A stretch of 64,000 bases of DNA, from positions 523,084 through 587,083 of the forward strand of contig VXCM01000305.1 of assembly GCA_014773175.1 (NCBI GenBank), written 5' to 3'. The position numbers and the translations under genes are program-made. Source of the DNA: Lucifuga dentata. Taxonomy: Eukaryota; Chordata; Actinopteri; Ophidiiformes; Bythitidae. Positions 1 through 9,636 of this stretch are shown here, piece after piece. Under the pieces are notes generated by a model that searched no databases, was not told the origin of the DNA, and worked only from the letters and a program-made list of their open reading frames with translations. Numbering within the stretch: position 1 is the first letter of the stretch; the number at the start of each line of letters is the position of its first letter.

Positions 1-1390
1 ACCTAGATGCTGATAAAAAAAGCTGTTGATGCTGCTCCAGCCACGTGGAATGTGATCGAACAGCTGGAGGGGATCCTTTCTGCTAGCACACAAATACTGT
101 TACACAGCCAGGGGTTTTCCCATCACTCTGTCAGAATAACAGAAAATGAGCTGCTGCTGTGTCATAATGCAGATATAGGTCCCATGCAACATGTTATCAC
201 ATGCACGGAGCATAAACCATGCAGTTATTCCACTGTTTCCCTTTGTAAACTTTAGGATAAAAAGCATCCAGCCTTAATAAGTTCCCAATGCTATTTGGTA
301 TGAAGGACGAGTTCTGCCTGTTCTTCATGTCTAATAGCATTGGCTCTTACAGCATATCTACGAGCACTGGCTCTTTATGATAATTAGCTCATCCCTCTGA
401 TGAGCATAAAGCTGGGATGGACAGAAAGAGCTCAAAGGTCACTCACCCTCTTGGCTGATGTTAAGGCAAGCAGGATCATTGTCTTAATAGAAAAAACCTT
501 AAGGACAATTTGGTCAATGTGCTTATAAGGCTCCCTAGAACAAGCCTTGAGGACTACCCGTAATATCCACTGAGGGGCAGATACATGTGACACTGGTCAT
601 ACCTAGCTGTTAGTCCACTACCATGTCCTCACTTTATTTTTCAAAACACAGCCATTTGGTCCTATAGATGGCAGCAGTAGAGAAATCATGCATTGTCTGT
701 GTTATGCCAGCAGCTAAATTCAACTGCCTGACTCAGCCAATCCATAAGTGGCTGGTTCAGGCTGGGCCATGCAGCAGTCACACCATTGTCTCCAATATCT
801 CTACCCACTAACTGGATCATCTCTGTGAACGTGCAAGTGCCATCCTGAGTCAGGAGCTATTGGGATGGCATGTAGCCTTTTCTGCCTGACCAGCAATGGG
901 GTAATTTTCTCCATATCAGGTTCACAATGTCCTAATGTAGTTGCTTTTTGTCTGATTACAGGCCACTTTTTGACATGATGCATGCTTTAGTGCTTTGAAA
1001 GCTGGAGATGTGTTACGCTGTAAAAAAGCATAACTTAACCTTGATCCATAGCCACAGATTCTCTGTGGTGATAGTCATCAACAAGGTGGATCAGAGTCCA
1101 ACCTGCCCGTTGATCTATGCCTCTGCTGTGTGACTGTATGTCCATGCTAACACATCTTTAGCAGTGGTGCAGAACTCTAGAGGGGCACCAGACAATGTCA
1201 TGAGTGGAAGAAGTCATCCTAGATCACTTCAACCAAATTGGATGAATGTGTTTGTGCATAACACTTTTTATACTGTTCATATGTGTGGACCCAGACAGCA
1301 TGGGCAAAGGGCGAAGCCTAAAACTACAGGATGTTATACAGGATTACATTTCATTCTGTCAGTTGCCATACTGCCTGCATCCTGGATGAC
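1..1390 (-). pseudogene. Degraded DIRS-like tyrosine-recombinase retrotransposon (RNase H and recombinase), truncated by window edge
   Basis: Read on the minus strand, this stretch gives broken but recognisable DIRS-type protein signal in the expected order. At about 1089-1170 the frame reads TYSHTAEA-stop-INGQVGL, resembling the RNase H segment with its conserved INRQGG-like stretch. At about 850-925 there is LIWRK followed in a shifted frame by GQAE, resembling the segment after RNase H. At about 438-500 the frame reads IKTMILLALTSAKRVSDL, which resembles the tyrosine-recombinase block carrying the first catalytic arginine (AKR). At about 34-62 VRSHST runs, after a one-base shift, into an RGW frame, resembling the HxxR box. 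Known for the family: DIRS elements encode reverse transcriptase, RNase H and a tyrosine recombinase. Stops and shifts throughout mean it is dead. The left end lies outside the window and the right limit is approximate. An alternative is a related Ngaro-type element. Confidence 0.72.
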
Positions 1391-4206
1391 ATTTTAATTC
1401 ACTATCTAGGCATCTGTTTTTTTTTTTTTTCATTATTAATTAGACATGGTCAAAGATCATTTGTCAGTCAACAACCAGTAAATGTAATTCAATCTTAAAA
1501 AGCACACTTTGTTGGCTTTAACTGTATAATTGAAAATCAATCCCTTAAAGACCTCCGGCCTTCACAGCCTGCCCTATAGTTTGTACGTGATCATTTCTCC
1601 AACATAAAAAATACTGGTTATCAAATTCCTTGTTCAGTGGGTGTTGTATTCATTTCAACCCCCCTTTTAGGAGACAATTCACTGAGTTTATTGATTTACT
1701 GAGTGTTGTTGCTGTCATTTACTTTAATGGATATCCACTGACAGTGAGGTAAGAAACTATACCATATTATCCTTATTTAAATTGGTCTGTAAACATTTTT
1801 GAATGAAGACCATCTTGATTGTTGTTTGCCATAGTGATGTATACAGTATGATATTTTGCTGGACTGGAAGTGGTGATTTAGCCTTTTATTTGATAACTGG
1901 CTTTCAGAATCATAAAATATAATTGGTGCCATGATGAGAATGACTATTTCTCACATTATAAATCATTTTTTGGTCTAAAAGCCCAAAATTAATTTCACCA
2001 AACCCATGCTGTCCTATCCACCTGCTCATTCTGTAACTCAAACCGAAAACAAAGCCTACCATAGATAAAAAGGTGTTTAAAAGTATTTGAAGTGTTGAAG
2101 CATCCCTTTTAAAGTCACACATCAAGGACACAAGTTTATTTCACTTCTCTAATAGCCCCTCCTAGCTCTCACTGAAGACCAGAAAGGGCACATATCTGGA
2201 GGATTCTGTTGTCTAGAATGTTTCAGGCCTGTCAAGTTTTGACAGTGACAACAATGAAACCAGAATAGGTAAAGGGTGAAAAGAGTCTTTGTGGGTTTAT
2301 ACCTCTACTAAGTCATCCTTTAGAGCACAGAATGGAGGGATGGTGTCTCCTCCAAGGTGGCTTCTTGCACCTTTCATTGTCAGATTAATAAGTAATCCAT
2401 GAAAGTGCATTATTGTAAGGCTTTCAGGCAGACTAGTTGTGAAACTGTGGCTGCTATGGCAATCTTTCTCTTTAAAAATTAATGTTAAGAACAGCTTTTT
2501 CTTTTACCTATCCTTTTCATTTCCATCCACCTTGTTCCTTGGCACCATGCACTCAAGTTAAGTGTTGTATACACCCAAAAGTACTTAATGCAAGAATTTG
2601 TGATAGTGTGTGCAGATCTTTTGAAGAGTTCAAGAAGTCCATAATCACAAGAGTTGCCTTTATTCAGACTCGTATGACAATTTATTGATCAAAATTACTT
2701 GAACATGCCCAGTGTAAAATAAAATGTAATAGTGGGTAACATGATTGTTTAATGATGTGGAGAACTGTGCCCGGCATTTTTTTCTACTGTCGGCAAGGCA
2801 TGTCCAGTGGCAACTGACAATTAGCCTTTACTTCAACACTGACTGTTTGGACTGATAAAAATATTGAGCATGTGCTATTTGATAGGAATGATGTGCATTA
2901 ACCAGTGTGAAAAGCTAGTAACAATAGGTTTCTGTCAAGCAAACAAGAATAGAAATGTCATTCCTGCCAGAGTGAATACTGCCCAAAGTCCTCCCTCTCT
3001 CTCTCTCTCACTCTGCTTCTCACTGTCTCAACAGAAACTCAGTCTGAGGATTTGAAAGGACGGCTCAGTTTCTTCCATTATTAAAATATTATAGAGCTTG
3101 ATATTAGTGTGAGACCCAGATTACCCCTATGATAGTAGTGGCCTGGCCTGCATGTGGAAATCCAAAACATTTATGCTAAATTCTCTCTTCTTCAAGAAAT
3201 GCTCCTCTTTATTTAAACAAATTTCTACCAAGCACACACATGCACACACAAAATACATTTCTGATGCAAGAACATGTAAATTCATCTGATTGAATTATTC
3301 ATTAATTGAGGAAATAAAGTAACTGTGCATGGATTTTTATTTTGTATTTGTGAAAAGCATTTATGCAACATAGTGCTGCTGACATTAAGGAAAACAGTGA
3401 GGAACAGAAAACAGGCATTCTAATTTGTGAAACTGTATTATTATTATTATTGCTCTTTCACAATGTTAAGTAGATGCATGCAGAGAGGCATCATGTTGTA
3501 TCGTAACTTACATTACACCAGTGCTTCTGGGGGAGTAATAAAGAAACATGATTAGTCCTGCCCTGGAGAGCTGACTTGGAGTTTTGCCTAATTTTCCAGC
3601 ATGCTCGTATTGCATAGTTATCACCTTAGGGATGATTGGAAATGTTGCTGTTTTTTTTTTCTTTCAGTATTGGAAATCACCTATGCTGTAAATTAATAGC
3701 ACAACAGATAGTGAATGCAAAATGAATATGTTCCAAGCTCCATGCATATTCATTTTCAAAATCATTTAATTGGTGAATGTGCAAATCAGCATAGTTGAAC
3801 TGCTGAAATTCAAGCAATTATCCCGGCACCATCTGTGTTATTTTCAAAGTAATATTTTAAGCACACATTCTTTCTTTTGTTCTCTTGGGTTAATGAGTAC
3901 ATAAATCAAAGGAATTTGGTGTAATGTGGCAACAGAAGTAGCCACAGCAGAAACCCCTCAGACCTGACAGGGTGAGAAAGCTGGATTAACACTTGTGTCA
4001 TCAGCCAGAAAATGAATGTTCAGTCTGTGAAGTAAATCATCACATTTCTGAAAGCATATATTAACTGATTAAATGAAAATTACTGTAATTTTGCAAAGCA
4101 GAAATGTTTATTGAGTCAGAATCTGCAGTACTGATATTGATAGACACATCACCAATAATGGCATTTACACTTTCTCACTGCTCACAGTTTGTCATGTCTT
4201 GCCCCA

Positions 4207-4207
<1 letters not shown>
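1391..4207. other. Non-coding sequence, no gene seen
   Basis: AT-rich unique-looking sequence. It contains a 14-base poly-T (1417-1430), a short CT run (2994-3009) and a 12-bp-arm inverted repeat (3719-3756). Open frames of 60-73 codons here show no protein family signal. The stretch at about 3580-3840 is free of simple repeats except one poly-T and is rich in ATTA/TAAT motifs, so it could be regulatory, but conservation cannot be judged from one sequence. Confidence 0.6.
3719..3756. repeat. Inverted repeat, 12-bp arms
   Basis: AAAATGAATATG at 3719-3730 is the exact reverse complement of CATATTCATTTT at 3745-3756, with a 14-base loop. It lies in AT-rich, homeodomain-motif-like sequence. There is no promoter or terminator context, so function is unknown and chance is plausible. 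Confidence 0.5.

Positions 4208-4239
<32 letters not shown>
4208..4239. repeat. Poly-A tract
   Basis: About 32 consecutive A residues. No recognisable SINE or LINE body lies directly upstream, so it is scored as a simple repeat rather than a retroposon tail. Confidence 0.9.
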
Positions 4240-4241
<2 letters not shown>

Positions 4242-4373
4242 AAATCTCTGTGCTTAGAATGCTTCAGTAAGAGAGAATATACTATGGTTTGCCACTCAAA
4301 CAGAGTATCAAATGCTTAAAGCACCCACGGCAACAAAGACTAGTGGTACAGATTGGGATTTAGAGAAAAACAA

Positions 4374-4400
<27 letters not shown>
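4374..4400. repeat. (AG)n microsatellite
   Basis: Uninterrupted AG dinucleotide repeat of about 13 units. Confidence 0.9.
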
Positions 4401-4404
<4 letters not shown>

Positions 4405-5678
4405 TTAAAAACCTTCCTTATTCCAGATAAAGAAATCCACAGTAAAAATGTAGAATAATGTAATATGGTACACATTTTACGATTGTATCATTTGACATGT
4501 ACAATATTTAAACAACGTTCAAAGGAGAGCAAAGAAGATATGAGATAAACACATTATCTTTTGTGTTTATTCATTTGTCTTGGCTCAAATACACAAAAAG
4601 TAGAACAACATGTAGCATATTACATGTGTTGTTTTCTAGCTTATTTTCTGTTATAAGGTGACGTGGGTTACTAGTAATTTTAATGAGGAAAGTAAAAAGT
4701 TAGATGGTGTTACTTTTGCGACAAAAATAATTTCTGGTTCTTAAAAAGTTTGTTTCAAATTTATTCTCCAACAAAATATTTATTATATTTATTATATGTA
4801 TGGTATGTTTTCACAAATGTAAAATTCTGATGATTCAAAACTAAACTACGTGAGGAACTTTAAAACCCTATCAAATGGGAACTCTAGCCTGTTGAGAGAG
4901 AGATGATTATTAATGGCTGCAGTTCTCCATTGATCCTGAGTGTTCTTGCAAAGAGCCTAATGGAGCAATGTACCAATGTCTGATGATGATAATTTAAGAA
5001 CTGAGCTAAAACTGGCATTAAAAATTAACTGACTTACACATCTTTCACATTAGCTTCAGTCTCAGCACATTAGCATAGTGATTTGAAGTGTGATGGCATA
5101 GTGCAGCTTACGGTTCCTGACCCTTTGTGCCAAGCTATCAGCTCACATCAGCCGGCCCGATCTCCAGTTCATTTTAGTGAAATTAGGCATGGTTTTAATA
5201 ATGCTTGTTGCCTGTGAGGTCACTTAACTGTCTGAGTATGCAGATGTGACAAATTCATTGTCACTGGCTGCAGTCTGATGATATATTATGTCCTAAGTAA
5301 CTTGTAGCTCACTGAAATAGCATGAATCCTCATTGCTGGCTTCATGTTGTATGTCACTTTTCATACCAGTTATCTGAACAAAGAAATTTTGATTCATTTG
5401 TATGTTTTATTTATTTATTTTTTTTAAGAAGGGGTCCTTGAAGAGGATGCTGTTACACCATCTAAGATTTTTAAACATATCAGTGGAAAAAAAAAAATCT
5501 TACATCACTTGAAATGATTTTTTTTTTTTTCATATCCAGATTTCTATGTTCTGATTTTCATTTTGGGGTCTATTCTGAAATCTTTGCAATCCTTTAATTT
5601 GCAAAAAAAAACTAACAAAACAAAAAAAAAAACATTGATACACCTCTTCTCTCCTTTGCTGCTGCTGAACCACAGTGC
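4401..5678. other. Non-coding sequence, no gene seen
   Basis: AT-rich, with short poly-A and poly-T runs (about 5490-5530). The stretch at 4900-5350 has few simple repeats and many ATTA motifs, with no reading frame of note. It ends at the target-site duplication of the hAT insertion that follows. Confidence 0.55.
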
Positions 5679-5686
5679 ACACTGAG
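5679..5686. repeat. Left 8-bp target-site duplication of hAT insertion
   Basis: ACACTGAG directly precedes the CAGGGCTGGACTGG terminus and is repeated exactly at 7506-7513 after the opposite terminus. An 8-bp duplication is the hallmark of hAT superfamily transposition. Confidence 0.85.
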
Positions 5687-5873
5687 CAGGGCTGGACTGG
5701 GATTAAAAATCGGCCCTGGACTTTTGCCCAGAGAGGGCGGCCCACCCCAATTGGCCCAACATCATCCATTCTTCAATACATGTACCTATCAGCCCCCAAT
5801 ACCACCATGTAGCTACGTCATCAATAAGTAAGGCAACATGAGTGTACTTATTTTTAATCATTATTTCATTGAT

Positions 5874-5974
5874 AAAAACTCTCATTGAAGTATGCTGATA
5901 ATTTATTTAAAGATAGGCTCAAGCCCNAAAAACTCTCATTGAAGTATGCTGATAATTTATTTAAAGATAGGCTC
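5874..5974. other. Assembly join: exact 47-bp duplication across a single N
   Basis: The 47 bases at 5874-5920 are repeated exactly at 5928-5974, with N at 5927 between. The left copy then reads AAGCCC and stops at N. The right copy continues CAGGCCCTCCCCCCCC, so the left contig appears to have ended at a poly-C run. This is best read as unmerged contig overlap, not a biological duplication. Confidence 0.8.
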
Positions 5975-6042
5975 CAGGCCCTCCCCCCCCGTGACCTTGA
6001 ACAGGACAAACAGGTTTAGAAAATGGATGGATGGATGGATGG
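5964..6042 (+). repeat. LINE 3'-tail-like fragment ending in (ATGG)n
   Basis: The sequence runs from GATAGGCTCCAGGCCCTCCC through GTGACC and GGTTTAGAAAATGG into about five ATGG units. This order (GGATAGGCTCCAGC, C-run, GACC, then AAAATGGATGG repeats) is familiar from 3' ends of fish L2/RTE-type LINEs and from SINEs that borrow them. Only the tail is present. Which LINE clade it belongs to is not resolved. Confidence 0.6.
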
Positions 6043-6049
6043 ACATGAT

Positions 6050-6707
6050 AATTGTCCTCTGGTGTGACTGTGCAGAATAATGTTCTTATTAGAAAACTAC
6101 TGCAATTAAATTAAAAAAAACCCACTAATTCTCTTACATTTCTTTTATATATATAATACAAATGATTACTCCATCATCCATACGTCATGCAGCTATCACT
6201 CTAACTTGTTATGATGTACAACATGTGGTCCACCTGCTGTGACCCTGTTCAATAAATGTAAAGCAGCATTAATTAGGCATCGTTTACTGAGAAGTGTCCT
6301 TCTTCTTCCAGAAAGTACAGAAGGCATGGAGCATATGGTCTGAGTAGAAGGTCAAAATATTATAAAAAATATTGTTTTTTCCAACACTGGTAGTTATGGG
6401 ACCAATTATGTAGTCTTTTGGTGTGACACAATTAACATGTTTAATTAAAAAATTCTCTACTGTTGTATTATTTATTGTAAGCAAACATTGAAAAGGTTGG
6501 TTTGACCGATTTATTGTAAAAATAACAGAATTTTTAATGAGAACTCCTTACAAGTACTTCACTGAGTAACAGGATGAAATGTTTTTACTGTCAAATCAGG
6601 TGTTGCAATCAGGACAAACATGATTATTACTGTGTATATTTCCCTTTAACTTACAATTTCTAAATAAAATATTTTGGTTAGAAATAGTGTCACACCAGAG
6701 GACAATT
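6050..6707. mobile_element. Putative non-autonomous DNA element with perfect 19-bp terminal inverted repeats, nested in the hAT
   Basis: AATTGTCCTCTGGTGTGAC at 6050-6068 is the exact reverse complement of GTCACACCAGAGGACAATT at 6689-6707. The 658-bp unit is AT-rich and non-coding. No clear target duplication is visible beside the ends (GAT outside left, TTAAGG outside right), so the superfamily is undetermined. It lies entirely within the hAT insertion, so it either inserted later or is an internal inverted-repeat segment of the hAT. Confidence 0.6.
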
Positions 6708-7118
6708 TTAAGGACTTCTGTGTGAAAAGTCAGAAAATATAAAACAAATGAAAAAGTATTTGAGGACATATAATTTTGTGTTAATCATATTTAAAGGAAC
6801 ATATATTATGCATTCATTTTAGAAAATGTTCTTTTTTTCCATTTTGAAAACAAGCTCATGCCAACCCAAATAAAAGTTATTATGGCAGGAGATTTAACTG
6901 AGGGTAGCTGATTGTTGATTGATGGTTGATTCAATAACTTGGGTTAAGCAGTAAACTAGCATCAAGCTACTTAGCAGTTATTCTTATTGCAACTAGATGA
7001 TGGTGACATGAGGAAAAAGTGTTTGATGTCTGCTATTTATGATTCCAATGCTAGCTTGACTGATTGACTGATACTAGGGCCCTATGCATCATCTTTTTTT
7101 TTTTTCCTATGCACCTTG

Positions 7119-7361
7119 TTACCTCTGCATTGAACTTACAGTCTCCTCCTGCATTCTGTCTGTCCTCCGCGGTAGGACCGTGTCCCTCTCTTTCTGCCTC
7201 TCTGGCTGCTGCGGGTTTGATGGTGGTGACACTAACATTGCAGCAAACATGAATGTAACTTTTGCACACATAGCAGCATCTTGCTGTAAAGCCTTCAGTT
7301 TTTTCTTCCACAGTTTTTCTGCACCTCCTTTATGTTTCTTCGCATTCATTTTCCTGTCCAT
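7119..7361 (-). pseudogene. N-terminal hAT transposase relic (ZMYM1-like family, tentative)
   Basis: This 80-codon minus-strand frame starts with MDRK and is Lys-rich, including KGGAEKLWKKKLKALQQDAA (20 residues), then CAKVTFMFA. The start is about 145 bases inside the right hAT terminus, where a hAT gene should begin. From recall, fish hAT proteins annotated as zinc-finger MYM-type or TTF-domain proteins start in this Lys-rich GGAEKLR-like way; no search was possible. No zinc finger or catalytic domain follows, so it is a stub with no expected activity. Confidence 0.5.
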
Positions 7362-7505
7362 TCACACACTGACATGGTTTACTTTTTCTGCGTCTCTCAG
7401 TTACAGAGGGAGAAGGGGGCTGACGTGGGATGTGATTGGGCCGGTATCAGTCCCATCGGCCCACAGGGAAAAGTCCCGATTCTCCCAATGGCCAGTCCAT
7501 GCCTG

Positions 7506-7513
7506 ACACTGAG
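7506..7513. repeat. Right 8-bp target-site duplication of hAT insertion
   Basis: ACACTGAG, identical to 5679-5686, immediately follows the CCAGTCCATGCCTG terminus. Confidence 0.85.
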
Positions 7514-8590
7514 TGAAACAGGCCATTTTAATAAAAATCTGCTGTGTTCTGATTAGTCAAAACGCACTTATTAGCCTTGTGCCTCATAGGGTGTCTAACC
7601 AGATATGTAGGGAGGTGCTGCATGTATTACACACTGATATCAACATGTTATGGTACATAACACCAGTGCCTAACATGGAGCTCAAACCATTGACACTGAG
7701 ATAAAAAGTCTCACACACTATTGGCCAACGAATAAAGCAACTTAAAGGTCGCTAATGGAATTGACAATTATTATGGAATGATGAAGATCAACAGGGTAGA
7801 TATGAGGTAGTCATAAAGCTTGAACATACTTTTGCTAATTTGGCAAGATTATGTTATTATTCATTTAAATAAATGTTCATCATTAGGTCTGTTTTTTTGC
7901 AGGATTGATTAGCATTTTGATTTTCCCCACAAGAAAAATACAAATAAAACATCTACCTGTGCCTCTGTTTAAAGTGGGGCAAAGTGATTTTCATGAAGGG
8001 AGCAAGAGAAAGAGAGAGCACCTACATTGTCAGTCTCGTGTGAATGAATCTTGCATTTGAAAGGGACTGCAGGTGGTGACCATTTCCACATAATGTTGGA
8101 AATGTGGGTTACACTCCATACAGGCTTGAAAAAAAAAAAAAACTTTAAATAAAGTATGGCCTACTGTGTGGCATTGCCTTTTACTTAGCATAAAAATAGG
8201 ACATTGGACATGGTGTAGCGAATAATGCCTCAGCCATTCTGCTTCAGTGGTAACGCAGGCCATGTCTAATTTTTTTTTAGCATGAATTGGAAACAATCAG
8301 GTTCATAAGTGAAGTTTCCTTGATTGTTTCAAAAAAGTACAATGTAATAATATCATTAAAAAACTGGATAGCACTTTGGTCACTACCATTTTAGTATAGT
8401 AATGTAATACCTTTGTATACCTTTATAAAATTATGGAATACTAGAACTGTACATATGAAGCATTACATTACAATAAATAAATAATAAATAAAAAAAAACA
8501 AAATAACTACAACTTAAACTTAAGGCCACCAATGATAGCAATGATGCTGAATGTATTGACGAGTGCATGTTACTGGCAGTATCATTACAG
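7514..8590. other. Non-coding sequence, no gene seen
   Basis: AT-rich sequence with short A and T runs (8129-8142, 8270-8278). Open frames of up to 88 codons show no family signal. Confidence 0.55.
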
Positions 8591-8591
8591 C

Positions 8592-8632
8592 AAAAAAAAA
8601 AAAAAAAAAAAANAAAAAAAAAAAAAAAAAAA
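8592..8632. repeat. Poly-A tract with N at 8613
   Basis: Poly-A on both sides of a single N. The true length is unknown; it looks like a contig join inside a homopolymer. Confidence 0.85.
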
Positions 8633-8712
8633 CAGACTTTGAAAGTGGGATTGAATTCAGACAAAGTAATTTTGTGTGGGTTGTAAACAAACCTCAGGTG
8701 AAAAAAAACAAA

Positions 8713-8780
8713 CAATGCCCACATTACGCCCACATTATTCCTGCATTACGCCCACTTTAAGCCTATGCCCACATTACTGT
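8713..8780. repeat. Short degenerate CCCACATTAC repeats
   Basis: The words CCCACATTACG, CCCACATTATT, GCATTACG, CCCACTTTAA and CCCACATTACT occur in close succession between two poly-A/N tracts. A degenerate mini-tandem of roughly 10-20-bp units; no function suggested. Confidence 0.45.
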
Positions 8781-8820
8781 GTCCAGTGTTTACTGAACAT
8801 ATTGTTCCACCCCTAAAGCT

Positions 8821-8876
8821 AAAAAAAACAAAACAAAAAAAAAAAAAAAAAAAANAAAAAAAAAAAAAAAAAAAAA
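8821..8876. repeat. A-rich/poly-A tract with N at 8855
   Basis: AAAAC-type runs grade into poly-A on both sides of an N. True length unknown. Confidence 0.85.
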
Positions 8877-9258
8877 CTACAGCATGTTTTTGTTGCTTAT
8901 GGCATGACACATATTTCATTCATCATCAACATGTTTTGAATGATTAGCTGGTGTGTAACAGAGATTTTTTTTTAGCCTTGTTCAGTGGATTCTCTGATTA
9001 TGTTGTCATGAAAATTATCATTAGGAAAGAAAGTTGGTTTATCACATTGACAACCACTGGTGTGATTATGTTTCCTTGGAAATTTTTGTTGGTGTGCTTC
9101 AATATAAAATCCAAATCTCTTGTATGCTCTCATAAAGCCCAGTGCAGTTAACCTTAGAGTAGAAGATTCAGGCTAAGGTCATAGGTTAAAATGTTAACAA
9201 CACATTTATTGTGAAGCTCAGCCTCTGTTCCAGGGTTGTTTCAGCTCCACACATGGCA

Positions 9259-9260
<2 letters not shown>

Positions 9261-9288
<28 letters not shown>
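9261..9288. repeat. Poly-T tract
   Basis: 28 consecutive T residues. Confidence 0.9.
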
Positions 9289-9293
<5 letters not shown>

Positions 9294-9407
9294 CCTGTCA
9301 GCATGGATCATGCTTGAGGGATCAGTCATTGTCGTGGTGACGGTGTGTGTACGCCACAATAACCAAAGAACAATACACGATAGCAGCTTCATATCTACTC
9401 TGTTGCT

Positions 9408-9636
9408 GCCCCCTATAGCTCATATGACCTGATTATATTTTTTTTGGGATGCCTTACTGCATATATTTGCATGTTAATTGTGGCAAATTCTGGGATGATT
9501 GTTGACTCCATAATTCAAGAAGATACATGATAAAAATCTCATATTTACACTGCAGGTACCCTCTATAGAGTAGGTGATTTGATTGGATTATGAAGCTTCC
9601 CTACTGCATAAATTAGCATATTAATGAGAAAGTGGC
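9408..9636. repeat. Diverged pair of about 77-bp units, about 150 bp apart
   Basis: Unit 1 (about 9408-9485) and unit 2 (about 9560-9636) share CCCTATAG or CTCTATAG, TGATT, CTTACTGCATA or CCTACTGCATA, TTTGCATGTTAAT or TTAGCATATTAATG, and GTGGCA in the same order. The first unit, with CTGCCCCCTATAG, resembles a dispersed fish repeat. Likely an old tandem duplication inside a decayed repeat. Confidence 0.45.

Larger units (their letters stand above)
5687..7505 (-). mobile_element. hAT-type DNA transposon, defective and internally invaded, with intact ends and target duplication
   Basis: The left end begins CAGGGCTGGACTGG. The right end, reverse complemented, begins CAGGCATGGACTGGCCATT, so the element has imperfect terminal inverted repeats. 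Both are flanked by the same 8-bp ACACTGAG. The 1.8-kb interior carries a Lys-rich N-terminal transposase relic on the minus strand near the right end (7119-7361), so the element's own 5' side is on the right. It also carries a LINE-type tail (5964-6042) and a separate inverted-repeat element (6050-6707). No full transposase is present, so it is non-autonomous. Ends of this kind are familiar from fish hAT elements whose transposases resemble ZMYM1-like proteins; that identity is from recall. The length is inflated by a 47-bp duplication around the N at 5927. Confidence 0.82.

Noticed and set aside
7084..7506. 140-codon plus-strand frame within the hAT element
   Set aside because: It is antisense to the Lys-rich transposase stub and its Phe/Cys-rich composition reflects that; it also runs into the terminal inverted repeat.
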